A stretch of DNA of 64,000 bases, taken from NCBI GenBank assembly GCA_014378105.1, contig JACMOI010000021.1:1-64000 (forward strand), read 5' to 3'. The stretch comes from Pseudopedobacter sp. GTDB taxonomy: Bacteria > Bacteroidota > Bacteroidia > Sphingobacteriales > Sphingobacteriaceae. The notes below the pieces were generated by a model. That model was not told the origin of the DNA. It saw only the letters and a program-made list of their open reading frames with translations, and did no database searches. Position 1 is the stretch's first letter. Each line of letters begins with the position of its first letter. Both the position numbers and the translations under genes were made by a program. Of the stretch, positions 44,401 to 53,838 are shown piece after piece.

Positions 44401-46551
44401 ATGAGAAAATTCTTATGGCTTTTGCTGTTGGTATCCCCAGTGGCAATGGCTCAAAATCAGCTACATGCACTTGTAAAAGATGCAAAAACACATGACCCAT
44501 TAGCTGGAGTTTCGGTTTTCATCAAAGATTCCCAGAAAAAGGGCACTACAGATGAGAATGGAGCTGTTACGCTGTCAAATATACTTTTAAAGAAGTTCAA
44601 GATTACTTTTACCGACCTCAATTTCATTGCACAAACCATCGATTTTGACTCCAGTCAGTTTCCAGAAAAGGATACTTTAAAGGTCTTTTTAATTCCTAAA
44701 GACAATGAGATGCAAGAGGTGATTGTAACCTCTACCCGTACCAATTCTAGAATTGAAGATAATCCAATTAGGGTAGAGGTAATTGGGCAGGAAGAGGTTT
44801 CAGAAGAAGGGTCTATTAAACCAATGGGCATTGCCAAACTTTTGACAGAATCAGGAAGTGTACTTCCGCAACAAACTTCCTCTATCAGCGGAAATGTGAG
44901 TATTCGACTCCAAGGTTTAGATGGTAAATATACGCAAGTATTAAAAGACGGTTTTCCCTTGTATAGCGGCTTTTCGCAAGGATTAAGTATTGTCCAAATT
45001 CCTCCTTTGGATTTAAAACAGATAGAACTGATCAAAGGCTCCTCCTCTTCCCTTTATGGAGGTGATGCCATTGCTGGAATTATTAATTTAATTAGTAAGC
45101 AGCCACAACCACAACATGAGCTTACATTTTTATTAAATGGCACCTCTTTAGGTGGTCACGATGCTAATTTGTATTATTCTAAAAGATGGAAGAAATTAGG
45201 GTTCAGTTTTTTAACAGCCAATAGTTGGCAAAAACCAAAAGACATTAATCAAGATGGTTTTACTGAATTGCCAAAAACCCAAACATTTAATGTTTCGCCT
45301 ACCCTTTATTTTTATCCAAACTCCAATACTTCTATTCGCCTTGGCTTGAACGGAACATTTGACAAGAGAATTGGTGGGGATATCTTGGCACTGAATCGTC
45401 AGTCTAATAACCAGCATTCCTACTTCGAGCAGAATATCACCCATCGATTATCCTCACAATTAATGGTTAATCATCATTTCAACACAAACACACAATTAAC
45501 CCTGAAAAATAGTGAAAGCTATTTTAAAAGATCTATTCATCAAGCTACCACTGCCTTTGCCGGTGATCAATGGAATAGCTACAGTGAGATCAGTTTATTT
45601 CATAAAACTCGTCAACATACTTTAGTTGCAGGAATAAATTTAAATACCGAGAATTTTAAGGAAGACACCAGTTTAAGTCATTTAAGCCGAAATCTTCGAT
45701 ATGTTACTTTAGGTGTCTTTTTACAGGATGATTGGAAATTGACTAAAAATTTGATTGCAGAAATTGGTTTAAGAAACGATTTCCAAAATCAGTTTGGGCT
45801 ATTTTTCCTGCCTCGTTTATCTTTACGTTACCAGGTTGATACAGATTTTTATATCCGAGCTGGAAGTGGTCTAGGTTATAAACTGCCTACTATTTTTTCA
45901 ACTTCGGCCGAAGAGCTGGGCATCAATTTAGTCCAGCCACTTCCCCAAAATATCAAAGCCGAACAATCCATTAGTGCCAATATCGATTTTAACTATAAAG
46001 TTGATTTGGATGATGAAGCTAGTCTAACTTTTAATCAGTCTTTATTCACCACCAAAATTCACCAACCGTTGGTTTTGCAACAAGACACCTATTTAAACGA
46101 ATCGTTGCCAATTATTACTTCGGGTTTTGAAAGCGATATTAAATTCAGGGAAGATGAATTTCAAATTATTGCGGCTTATACTTTCATCAATGCAAAAAGA
46201 ACCTATGATCATAGTCAGGCATTTATCCCACTTACGCCAAAACACAAAGCCAATTTGGACGTAATTTATGAAATCGAAGGAAAATATTCGTTTACGGCAG
46301 AAGGATTTTATTTGTCTTCCATGTATCGGGATCAGGATGTTAAAACACCCTCTTTTTTCACTTTAGGTTTAAGCTTGCAAAAGTATTTCAAGCATTTTAG
46401 TCTGATTGGTAATTTAGAGAATGTATTGGATGTAAGACAAAGTAGGCAGGAAACTTTAGTGATCCCTCCTTTCAATGATCCTTATTTTCGTCAGATTTAT
46501 GCGCCACTAGAAGGAAGGATATTTAATTTGGCAGTAAAAGTGAATTTGTAA
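44401..46551 (+). CDS. TonB-dependent outer-membrane receptor
   Basis: A 716-residue receptor with signal peptide (ending AMAQ), a CarboxypepD_reg-like domain (about 20-100), a plug domain (about 112-230) with EVIVTSTRTNSRIEDNPIRVEVIGQEEV and SIRLQGLDGKYTQVLKDGFPL, and a barrel ending in an aromatic-rich C-terminus. The plug resembles receptors for siderophores, vitamin B12 or metals (BtuB/FhuA group) rather than SusC. The small exported protein upstream is probably in the same operon. Confidence 0.9.
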   Translation: MRKFLWLLLLVSPVAMAQNQLHALVKDAKTHDPLAGVSVFIKDSQKKGTTDENGAVTLSNILLKKFKITFTDLNFIAQTIDFDSSQFPEKDTLKVFLIPKDNEMQEVIVTSTRTNSRIEDNPIRVEVIGQEEVSEEGSIKPMGIAKLLTESGSVLPQQTSSISGNVSIRLQGLDGKYTQVLKDGFPLYSGFSQGLSIVQIPPLDLKQIELIKGSSSSLYGGDAIAGIINLISKQPQPQHELTFLLNGTSLGGHDANLYYSKRWKKLGFSFLTANSWQKPKDINQDGFTELPKTQTFNVSPTLYFYPNSNTSIRLGLNGTFDKRIGGDILALNRQSNNQHSYFEQNITHRLSSQLMVNHHFNTNTQLTLKNSESYFKRSIHQATTAFAGDQWNSYSEISLFHKTRQHTLVAGINLNTENFKEDTSLSHLSRNLRYVTLGVFLQDDWKLTKNLIAEIGLRNDFQNQFGLFFLPRLSLRYQVDTDFYIRAGSGLGYKLPTIFSTSAEELGINLVQPLPQNIKAEQSISANIDFNYKVDLDDEASLTFNQSLFTTKIHQPLVLQQDTYLNESLPIITSGFESDIKFREDEFQIIAAYTFINAKRTYDHSQAFIPLTPKHKANLDVIYEIEGKYSFTAEGFYLSSMYRDQDVKTPSFFTLGLSLQKYFKHFSLIGNLENVLDVRQSRQETLVIPPFNDPYFRQIYAPLEGRIFNLAVKVNL

Positions 46552-46576
46552 CTTGAATCAAAACAGGAGAAGTAAT

Positions 46577-47194
46577 CTACTCATTAAGGTATTCTCGATG
46601 CTGCTTTCTTGCAAAAAGTAACCTTTGAGCTTGAAATGTGATATATGAAGACGCTATTCCTATGACGGCTCCCCCAATGACGTCACTTGGGTAATGAACG
46701 CCTAAATATAACCTAGAATAGGCAACAGTGCCGGCATATACAAATGAGGGAACGATGACGTACCATTTAGGGAAAGCAAGACTTAAAGAGGTAGCAGTTG
46801 CAAAAGAAAAAGAAGCATGACCAGAAGGAAAGGAGTAATCAGTCTCGACAACCTTTGGGATAATTATTCCTGGATAAGTGGTAGCAGGTCTATCTCGTTG
46901 AACTATTTTTTTTAGAATGAATGCAGCTCCTCCAGCTCCAATTAGAGCAACACCTGTATCGAAAGCTTTTACTTTTAAGGATTGATCATGTTTAATAAGC
47001 CCAACCGTAAATAAACTCAAAGGAACCGCTACATCTATTTTGTAGGATTGATCAGAAACGGAGTTCCAAAATCGGTCTGGACCGGGATTAACAGAACCAT
47101 TAATATGCTCCAAAATCTTTAAATCAAGACTTTGGGCATTAAGCTGATGAAAGCTGAAGATAATAAAGATTAGGGTAAAGAGCTTATTTTTCAT
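46577..47194 (-). CDS. Exported PAP2-family phosphatase
   Basis: A 205-residue PAP2 phosphatase with a signal peptide (MKNKLFTLIFIIFSFHQLNAQ) and the motifs KKIVQRDRPAT, SFPSGHASFSFA and SRLYLGVHYPSDVIGG. The start is set at the second ATG, because the first seven residues (MLSINSS) sit ahead of a normal signal peptide. It is shorter than and distinct from the PAP2 protein at 40238 and may process lipid A or other periplasmic lipid phosphates. Confidence 0.88.
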   Translation of the reverse strand: MKNKLFTLIFIIFSFHQLNAQSLDLKILEHINGSVNPGPDRFWNSVSDQSYKIDVAVPLSLFTVGLIKHDQSLKVKAFDTGVALIGAGGAAFILKKIVQRDRPATTYPGIIIPKVVETDYSFPSGHASFSFATATSLSLAFPKWYVIVPSFVYAGTVAYSRLYLGVHYPSDVIGGAVIGIASSYITFQAQRLLFARKQHREYLNE

Positions 47195-47288
47195 ACTACT
47201 ATTTATTGATAGCATTTAATTGAACAATTATAAATTAAAAAACATGAAAGCAGCACATTTATGCTTCTTCTTCGGAGATTTTTGAACT

Positions 47289-47470
47289 TTATTTAATAGA
47301 AAGATAAACCACCAGTTTCACAATAACAATTAAAAAGATAGTATTAATTATTTCTGATGATATTCCCAGTCCGCCATCTTTTGGATCTTATGTAAATAGA
47401 TCGATCACCAATGGAGATACCTAATTAAAGCGTGAGTATATGAGCCATCCAAAAAGCAATCACCTCATTT
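47289..47470 (-). pseudogene. Decayed C-terminal part of a COG4705-like membrane protein
   Basis: Read on the minus strand, VIAFWMAHILT aligns with LAFWIAFIVTR of the intact protein encoded at 50311-51069. LGISIGD follows a stop codon and corresponds to IGASLGD. After a further frame change PKDGGLGISSEIINTIFLIVIVKLVVYLSIK aligns with the end of the intact protein. One stop and one frameshift make it non-functional, and nothing resembling the first two thirds remains. Confidence 0.8.
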
Positions 47471-47589
47471 AAATTTAAAACTTATAAGTAAAAATTTGAG
47501 AGCAAGACACTTGCAAATAATAAGGTCGAAAGTGGTTATTCAAATCCAAAATATTCACCTTTACTTTCTAAACAAGGTTAGACAAATTT

Positions 47590-48252
47590 TTAAGGTTTAC
47601 TTTTTAGTTTCAAATCAGCAATTAATTTTCTTACTTCAATTAGAAAGTGTGTTCCTGGATCTTCTTTGTGAATAAAATATTTAGAATTAGTTTCTTTCCA
47701 TAAGGGCGTGTATCTAAAGTTTACATACTCTGAATGACCTATTAAATATTCTATTCTATATTTTGAGCATAATTTTCTAACAAGTTTAGCATTAGATTGA
47801 ATCTGTTGATTTGTTAAGGGTTCTTTATTGCTTCCTATGTTTTCAATACCTATTGCGCAATAATTTAATCCTATAGTGTGTCTTGCAAATACAGTATCAG
47901 GAACTAAATGGTAAATTTTACCATCTCTATCAATTAAATAGTGTGCTGAAACATTCAACTTACTTTGATTTTTACCTATTTTTCTTTCATTTTCTATTTT
48001 TACATGATTGAAATAATTAAAATTGCTTAAAATGTTACCCCCTTCAGTATAATGCAAAACAATTATTTTAGGATTTATTGTTGGTTTGTCTTGAATAATT
48101 CCATACCTAATTTTTAAATATTCGATGCTTAGTTTTGCTCGTTCTTCGTTGTAAAAAATTGGTTTTTCAATTATTTTTAATTCATTTTTATTTTGTCCAA
48201 TAGCGTTTAAACAAAAAAAGCTAATAATTAAATTCGTGAAAAAAATTTTCAT
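47590..48252 (-). CDS. N-acetylmuramoyl-L-alanine amidase (amidase_2 type)
   Basis: A 220-residue exported amidase with a signal peptide (ending NAIGQ). Zinc ligands are consistent with IIVLHYTEGG (H67) and LIGHSEYV, and the Glu in IGIENIG fits the second half of the site. VSAHYLIDRDGKIYHLV is the conserved substrate-binding stretch. It cuts peptidoglycan stem peptides. The surrounding region is rich in small and decaying genes. Confidence 0.88.
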   Translation of the reverse strand: MKIFFTNLIISFFCLNAIGQNKNELKIIEKPIFYNEERAKLSIEYLKIRYGIIQDKPTINPKIIVLHYTEGGNILSNFNYFNHVKIENERKIGKNQSKLNVSAHYLIDRDGKIYHLVPDTVFARHTIGLNYCAIGIENIGSNKEPLTNQQIQSNAKLVRKLCSKYRIEYLIGHSEYVNFRYTPLWKETNSKYFIHKEDPGTHFLIEVRKLIADLKLKSKP

Positions 48253-48531
48253 TCGTATCTTTTTATAGATCTAAATTTCGTTTATCGATTTTAGATAATA
48301 ATTTATTAAATCTTCAAATCCTTGATTGTACAATGTTTGTTCAAACGGATTATTTATCATAACCCTCATTTTGAAAATTCAAAAAGTATTTTTACGAAAG
48401 TTTAATTCTGTATTATTTTTTAGCTTCTACTTTAATTCATTTGATATAAAATACGAAATAATCGAGTTTAACTTTCAGTATAAAATCCTCGAACAAGTTC
48501 TTTAGCAACCTTATTAATTTATCTGTCATTT

Positions 48532-49077
48532 TCACTCCTTACTCTGACAAACAATAGTTCCATCTTCTTTAAAAATCACTTCCTTTGTTGCAGTACCTTT
48601 AGAAATGTCTAAAAGATATTGTATTGTTTTATCTGCTAATGTCAGTCGTTCAATTTGATTGGCTGGCTTATAATTTGCAAATTTTTCTGATACAGTTTTT
48701 AATACATTTGCTGGCGCTTTATCCAGATTTACATCTTCTTCTTGTTGTATGAAAGTTCCGTCTGGTAGGAATATTAATGAATAATTCGGCATTCCTTTTT
48801 TGTTTATTGTAACATCTATTGCATCCCCTCCACCGCATAATGGGTCATATACCGAACCTGAGATGGTGAAGCCACTATAATTTTGGGAAATGTAGCCCTT
48901 TGCTTTAGCAGAGAGATTCTCCAGAGGGACTTTACCGCTTAATGGCTTCTTTATTTGCATCGTATCGGTTGGCACAATAGCATTTGCTAAAGTATCTGTT
49001 TTACTTTGTTTACTGTTGTTATTGCAGGCTATCATACCCATAACAATTACCATAATTAAACTTTTTAAATTTTTCAT
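48532..49077 (-). CDS. Unknown lipoprotein, possibly PepSY-like (181 aa)
   Basis: A lipoprotein signal ends at IAC (cysteine 18). The mature part has a PepSY-like feel, with repeated short units such as NYSGFTISGSVYDPLCGGGDAIDVTINKKG and KFANYKPANQIERL and a repeat of the form GTFIQQEEDV...GTIVCQSKE. I cannot fix a family. It lies among other small exported proteins. The 5' end has a damaged duplicate just upstream. Confidence 0.65.
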   Translation of the reverse strand: MKNLKSLIMVIVMGMIACNNNSKQSKTDTLANAIVPTDTMQIKKPLSGKVPLENLSAKAKGYISQNYSGFTISGSVYDPLCGGGDAIDVTINKKGMPNYSLIFLPDGTFIQQEEDVNLDKAPANVLKTVSEKFANYKPANQIERLTLADKTIQYLLDISKGTATKEVIFKEDGTIVCQSKE

Positions 49078-49096
49078 TTTATTTTATTTTTAGTTT

Positions 49097-49146
49097 GTTT
49101 ACTGTTGTTATTGCAGGCTACCCATACCCGTAACAATTACCATAAT
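49097..49146. repeat. Duplicate of the lipoprotein gene's signal region
   Basis: This 50-base stretch repeats 49008-49056 (5' end of the neighbouring lipoprotein gene), with TGTTTACTGTTGTTATTGC identical. It also shares the sequence encoding the lipobox region, but one insertion and several changes break the frame. Confidence 0.75.
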
Positions 49147-49180
49147 AATGAAAAAAAACATTACTGAAAATATTTTTTTT

Positions 49181-49987
49181 CTAATGTGATTTGGTTAAAA
49201 GTCGTTTGCATAAAAGCAACATGTCAATTTGTTTTTCTTTGTGTCCTATTTGAGCTTCTACATTAATATACAGTACTTTATGAGTCTGGCAATAAATTGA
49301 TAGGGAACCATCATCTTCTGCGGATTTACTTTGTAAAACTACATTTTGCTTTTGTGCTTTAAAAAAAGTGAAGTCTGATTCTTTAGTAACTAGGAAAAAG
49401 TCGTCAGGGTCTTGTGACTTATTCATATAAATCATTGATGCGTTTGAAGTGTTTTCATAAGAATTTACGGAAAAGTGGCCGTCTGTATTATTGTGTATAG
49501 CTATAATATATTTAGAGGAACTTTTAATCGCTACAATTTTTAGAACCGCGTCCGCAAAAGATTTTATTTTCGTTATAAGTTTTGAAGGGTATGATTTATT
49601 ATATTTTTTTAATGTTTTGATTATCCCTTTTTTGGAGAAAATCCTGTTCGGATCAAAATAATAGTTTTTGTTATTGTAAATATATTTTAAAAGTCTGTTG
49701 CCATTTTGCATGAGTTCATATAATGCAAAAGATGATGATGAATGAGGCAGTGCTAAAGATGCTGCAATACAAGTATTTTCATTGCCATGTAAAGCTATTA
49801 ATTTTGCAATCGCATATTTATTTTGATAAATCCGGAATGAGCACTTTGCACTTCCTAATTGCAAAATTCTATTCTCTTTTGGTGGATTGGCAGTGAGTAT
49901 AAACTCAAAGAATGGAAAACAACATAGTAATGTAAGACTAGTTATTAGAAGACCGATTATTTCAATTTTACCAGTTTGTAATTTCAT
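49181..49987 (-). CDS. Exported protein with an M14-like metal-binding pattern
   Basis: No annotated family comes to mind, but the order of conserved-looking polar residues fits an M14-type zinc peptidase or deacylase: H67-x-x-E70 in ALHGNENT, D112-P-N-R115 in FDPNRIF, H165 in AIHNNTDGHFSV, and E244 in YINVEAQIG, which would be the general base. A hydrophobic signal anchor lies at about residues 9-33. In M14 enzymes, HxxE and a distant histidine bind zinc, an Asn-Arg pair holds the substrate carboxylate and a late glutamate is catalytic. This is pattern reading only, and the fold needs to be checked. It may act on cell-wall peptides. Confidence 0.6.
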   Translation of the reverse strand: MKLQTGKIEIIGLLITSLTLLCCFPFFEFILTANPPKENRILQLGSAKCSFRIYQNKYAIAKLIALHGNENTCIAASLALPHSSSSFALYELMQNGNRLLKYIYNNKNYYFDPNRIFSKKGIIKTLKKYNKSYPSKLITKIKSFADAVLKIVAIKSSSKYIIAIHNNTDGHFSVNSYENTSNASMIYMNKSQDPDDFFLVTKESDFTFFKAQKQNVVLQSKSAEDDGSLSIYCQTHKVLYINVEAQIGHKEKQIDMLLLCKRLLTKSH

Positions 49988-50310
49988 CGTTGAATCATCT
50001 TTTAGGATTGCAAATAAAATATTTTTAGCTTATTATCTGGCGTCATTAACAGTACTTTCCGCTTACAAAAAAATAGGAACTATAGCCCATGTAACTTAGA
50101 GGCGAATCCAGATAGCAAAAACACGCAATGAGTTTCCATTTTGTTTTCTAAAAAAACAATGGATTTTCAATTCATCGCATTCCTTTTAATAATTAGGAAA
50201 ATTCAAAAATCCCGAATCTACTATTTCAGAATTTCCATTTCTCAAATGTTGTTTATTGATTATAAATTAAAATGTAGGATGGATAAATATTAAGCTTTAA
50301 CTGATTTTTA
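49988..50310. other. Intergenic region without recognisable features
   Basis: I see no gene, strong hairpin or promoter in this AT-rich stretch between two leftward genes. Confidence 0.5.
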
Positions 50311-51069
50311 TTAAACTTCAATTGATTTTGAGCTATCGTTTTTGTTAGCTAAATACCCTACGGAAGCTATTATCACAATAAAAAATAAAATATTTACAAT
50401 AGTAATAGAAACGCCCATTCCTCCATCTTTTGGTTCTTGTATCAATAAATCACCTAAAGAAGCTCCAATTGGTCTGGTAACAATAAACGCTATCCAAAAG
50501 GCCAAAACTCCATTTATTATTTTAAAATAGTTTAAAGCACCAGCTAAAATAAAAATTGAACCAAAAAGAATTAAGGAATTTAAATAACCAAAATTAAGGT
50601 ATTCTGATACTGTGTCTCCAACTCCAGTACCTAGAGCAAATGTTGTCAAAACAATTACCCAGTAAAAAATTTCTCTGCTATCATTATTTATGGAGTGAAT
50701 GGATAGGGAATGTTCTTTTTTATACCAAAAATAGAATACTAGCCCCATTGCTATTGCGAAAATAACATCTAAAATAAGGAGAGACACATTTAATTGCTCA
50801 ACTAAAAAATCCGTGATTAGTGTCCCTTCAATGCTCATCATTACAATTAATAGCCAATAGGAAGGAGGAAAATATTTCTTTTGATTAAAATTCCAAAAAA
50901 AGACTCCTATGGTGATCACGCCCATTAAAATGGTAGTAAATACTAAGCCTAAGTTTAAATTTACCGAAACATAATCAGCTGCTGTTTCGCCAACCGTTGT
51001 AGAAAATATTTTTATCATCCAAAATAATAAACCTAAGCTTGCAACTCTATTGATGAATTCTTTTTTCAT
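50311..51069 (-). CDS. COG4705-like integral membrane protein
   Basis: A 252-residue protein with seven or eight membrane helices and two internal halves that share a pattern: WMIKIFSTTVGETAADYVSVNLNLG in the first and LTTFALGTGVGDTVSEYLNFGYLNS in the second, plus RPIGASLGDLL near the end. This is the pattern of the uncharacterised COG4705 family. Function is not known. A decayed paralogue lies at 47289-47470. Confidence 0.82.
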   Translation of the reverse strand: MKKEFINRVASLGLLFWMIKIFSTTVGETAADYVSVNLNLGLVFTTILMGVITIGVFFWNFNQKKYFPPSYWLLIVMMSIEGTLITDFLVEQLNVSLLILDVIFAIAMGLVFYFWYKKEHSLSIHSINNDSREIFYWVIVLTTFALGTGVGDTVSEYLNFGYLNSLILFGSIFILAGALNYFKIINGVLAFWIAFIVTRPIGASLGDLLIQEPKDGGMGVSITIVNILFFIVIIASVGYLANKNDSSKSIEV

Positions 51070-51274
51070 GATGGTATAGCTTTAGTTTTTTATGTTATTA
51101 ATTAAATTCAAAATAATGATCAATTCTGTATTAATTTTGAGTTTTAAATGATTTTATAATTTATAACTTGATACTTTATCAAGATCATCGGAAAAAATTT
51201 GCATCATCCGTTTTTCATTTCTCATTTGTTTTAATGATCATAAAATCTAATACTATAGACCTAATAATCAAGCC

Positions 51275-51309
51275 AAAAAAAAGGATTCCGAGACGGAATC
51301 CTTTTTTTT
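51275..51309 (-). terminator. Intrinsic terminator after the PepSY-like gene
   Basis: AAAAAAAAGGATTCC pairs with GGAATCCTTTTTTTT around a five-base loop. It is a perfect 15-bp hairpin, strong in either direction. Confidence 0.92.
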
Positions 51310-51327
51310 ACTAAAATCTAAAAAGGA

Positions 51328-51756
51328 CTAATCCTTTTCTTCTTCTTTAGCAGCCTTCACTAATTTACCATCGGAAGTAAACATTACATCTTTACCATTT
51401 ACTACAGCTTCGTATTGCAATTCACCATTAGATTTTGTGATTTTTGCTGCTCCTTTGATTTTTGCACCTTTCATGTGTTGTGAAACATAATCACTAATAC
51501 TCTTCGGTAATTCACTTACCGCCATTTCCATCTCTTTCTCGGTAGCAACACCAGTTGGCGTGTAAATCACACTCATTTCATGGCCTTTTTGTTCAAAGCC
51601 TGCTTCATAATTTCCACCTTCTTTTTCCCATTTCACTTTTGTTCCTGGATATTCTTTCTGAAAAGCATTCTTTACTGCAACAGGAATTTTCACTTGTGCA
51701 CATGCGCTAACAGTCATTCCTAATGAAACTGCAGCAATCATCATTAAATTTTTCAT
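51328..51756 (-). CDS. PepSY-like domain protein, exported
   Basis: A 142-residue protein with a signal peptide (ending SACAQ) and a PepSY-like (DUF2874) repeat: VKNAFQKEYPGTKVKWEKEGGNYEAGFEQKGHEMSVIYTPTG and SISDYVSQHMKGAKIKGAAKITKSNGELQYEA. The C-terminus is acidic and charged. The start is set at MKNLMMIAAV, which gives a normal signal peptide; eight residues upstream do not. Such proteins often act as periplasmic inhibitors or chaperones. Confidence 0.85.
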   Translation of the reverse strand: MKNLMMIAAVSLGMTVSACAQVKIPVAVKNAFQKEYPGTKVKWEKEGGNYEAGFEQKGHEMSVIYTPTGVATEKEMEMAVSELPKSISDYVSQHMKGAKIKGAAKITKSNGELQYEAVVNGKDVMFTSDGKLVKAAKEEEKD

Positions 51757-52033
51757 AATTATTTTTTTGTTTAGTAACAATTTAGTACCTCAATCTGAGT
51801 ATATGTTGAAGAGTAATATTTGAATGCCGTTTTAAATTTATGACCGTATTAGGCTTGGCTCAATTTATTCAGTAAAATAAACCAGTAAAGCATTTCAAAA
51901 ATCAAGTAAAAGTTCAAAGTAAAAATTAAATTTCAGTGGAAATAATTCAGATTGACTTTAACAAGTAAAGCAAAAATTCAAACAAATAATTGCAAATAGT
52001 GTTCAAACATTATTCTTAAATAAAATATTAAAC

Positions 52034-52816
52034 ATGAAATTTCTTTCCTATTCCCCTTTTTTATTGATAATCCTTTTGCTTGGCAGCAACAGTCAAAAAA
52101 GTTTTGCAGCTACAAAAGTTAATGCCATTGATAGCGCTAAAAAATCAAATGATTTTAAATTAAAACCTATCGAACATGCAACCGCATCATTTTCATGGGC
52201 TGGCACTCAGTTTTATATTGATCCAGTTGGTGGCGAAGCAAAATTCGCTGGTGAGGCAAAACCAGATATTATTTTAGTGACTGATATTCATGGAGATCAT
52301 ATGGATGCTGCTACACTTTCTAAAGTGATGGTGAAAGGAACGAAAATAATTGTTCCACAGGCAGTTGCAGATCAATTACCTGCTGATTTAAAATCTAGAT
52401 TAACCATTTTAGCTAATGACCAGACTATTGTAGTCGATGGTTTTAAAATTACTGGTGTTCCCATGTATAATTTAAGAGAAGAAGCTAAAAATTTTCATAC
52501 CAAAGGTAGAGGGAATGGTTATGTGATTGAAAAGAAAGGAATGAGGGTTTACTTTTCTGGAGATACTGAAGATATTCCTGAAATGCGTCAGCTGAAAAAC
52601 ATTGACAAAGCTTTCGTTTGTATGAATCTACCCTATACCATGACGGTAGAAAGTGCTGCCGCTGGAGTTCTAGCTTTTAAGCCAAAGCAAGTTTACCCAT
52701 ACCATTACCGTGGTGGAGATGGCTTGAGCGACGTTGCTAAATTTAAAGCATTGGTAAACAAAGGTAACTCGGCTATTGAAGTTGTTCAGTTGAACTGGTA
52801 TCCAACTATGAAGTAA
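52034..52816 (+). CDS. Exported metallo-beta-lactamase-fold hydrolase
   Basis: A 260-residue MBL-fold protein with a signal peptide (ending SFA). The zinc-site region is LVTDIHGDHMD, followed by VYFSGDTED and a terminal His in YPYHYRGGDG. The HxHxDH motif is reduced here to DIHGDHMD, which is typical of UlaG/YcbX-like MBL hydrolases of unknown substrate. A strong terminator follows. Confidence 0.88.
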   Translation: MKFLSYSPFLLIILLLGSNSQKSFAATKVNAIDSAKKSNDFKLKPIEHATASFSWAGTQFYIDPVGGEAKFAGEAKPDIILVTDIHGDHMDAATLSKVMVKGTKIIVPQAVADQLPADLKSRLTILANDQTIVVDGFKITGVPMYNLREEAKNFHTKGRGNGYVIEKKGMRVYFSGDTEDIPEMRQLKNIDKAFVCMNLPYTMTVESAAAGVLAFKPKQVYPYHYRGGDGLSDVAKFKALVNKGNSAIEVVQLNWYPTMK

Positions 52817-52832
52817 TAGTAAGTAATTATTA

Positions 52833-52866
52833 ACAAAAATGGCACTGAAAACAGCGCCATTTTTGT
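52833..52866. terminator. Intrinsic terminator after the MBL-fold gene
   Basis: ACAAAAATGGC and GCCATTTTTGT pair across CTG/CAG with a short A loop. The 14-bp stem with T run serves the rightward MBL gene and can also serve the leftward gene. Confidence 0.85.
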
Positions 52867-52940
52867 TTCATAGGTAACTAAGAAGTTTTTATTCTTTTCA
52901 AACCAATAAGGTTTAGCTATTTTAATTGTTTTCTTAAAGA

Positions 52941-53468
52941 TTATTCCGAAGCAGCTTCTGCATTCACAAATGATTCTGCAAGTTTTGTTAAGGCCACATC
53001 TGTTGCTTTTTCGTTTTCCAACGTTTTACTCAATAAATCATAAATTTCTGTATGACCCATTTGTTGAGCGAAAATTCTTAATGTGCCATAAGTTGCAATT
53101 TCATAATGCTCTACTTTTTGAGCAGCCAAAATTAGGGCTGCATCACGCGTCATGGAATCTCTCTCCGTATCTTCTAAAATGCTATCGCCTTCTTTAAGAA
53201 TCCCAGCCATCGCTTCGCATTTCTTAGCTGTTGCTTTTTCCTCAAGCATATCGAAAACCTGCTCTAATGTTTTTACATGAGTCTTGGTTTCTTCCAAATG
53301 CTTTTCAAAAGCTTTAGTTAATTCTGAACTGGTAGCCGCTTTGGCCATCTTTGGTAACGACTTTATCAAATGGTTTTCTGCCCAGTAAATATCTTGTAAT
53401 TCTTCGATGAAAAATTTGTGAAAGTCAGAATCTTTCATCTCTTGTGATAAATTGCTTTTAGTCTTCAT
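52941..53468 (-). CDS. Ferritin-like YciE/YciF-family protein (DUF892)
   Basis: A 175-residue helical protein of the YciF/DUF892 type: KFFIEELQDIYWAENHLIKSLPKMAKAA, HLEETKTHVKTLEQVF and AAQKVEHYEIATYGTLRIFA. The Glu and His residues in ExxH and HxxE pairs would bind a di-iron site. Such proteins are induced under stress in enterobacteria. It lies alone with a long upstream gap. Confidence 0.88.
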   Translation of the reverse strand: MKTKSNLSQEMKDSDFHKFFIEELQDIYWAENHLIKSLPKMAKAATSSELTKAFEKHLEETKTHVKTLEQVFDMLEEKATAKKCEAMAGILKEGDSILEDTERDSMTRDAALILAAQKVEHYEIATYGTLRIFAQQMGHTEIYDLLSKTLENEKATDVALTKLAESFVNAEAASE

Positions 53469-53838
53469 AATGTATTTTAGTTTGATAATTAAACAATAAG
53501 TTTCTCATTGGTACATGTAACAGATTTACAAGCTGCATGCCAATAATTTATAGTTATCAAAACCCTTATTAATTTACCATATTTGATAATTTTTAAATTT
53601 ATGAAACTAAAAATTTAACTTTCTAGGTGTAAATATTCCTCTCAATTAATTTTCTGAGCATACAAATTGGTAATAAAGTCTAAAAAAAATAGTCAGTTCG
53701 ATATTTTAAGCTATGGTTATAGTAAAATAAAACCTAGTGAAACAAAGGTCTAGACTTAGTAATTTGTAGCGAATGTGTCCCTTCATTTAGAAACGAGGCT
53801 ATTGGAAGTTTAATGTACTTCAATGATTTTTATAAATA
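53469..53838. other. Intergenic region between ferritin-like gene and gdhA terminator
   Basis: No gene or RNA structure is evident. The region is AT-rich and includes the upstream region of the leftward ferritin-like gene, in which I found no clear TAnnTTTG box. Confidence 0.5.
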
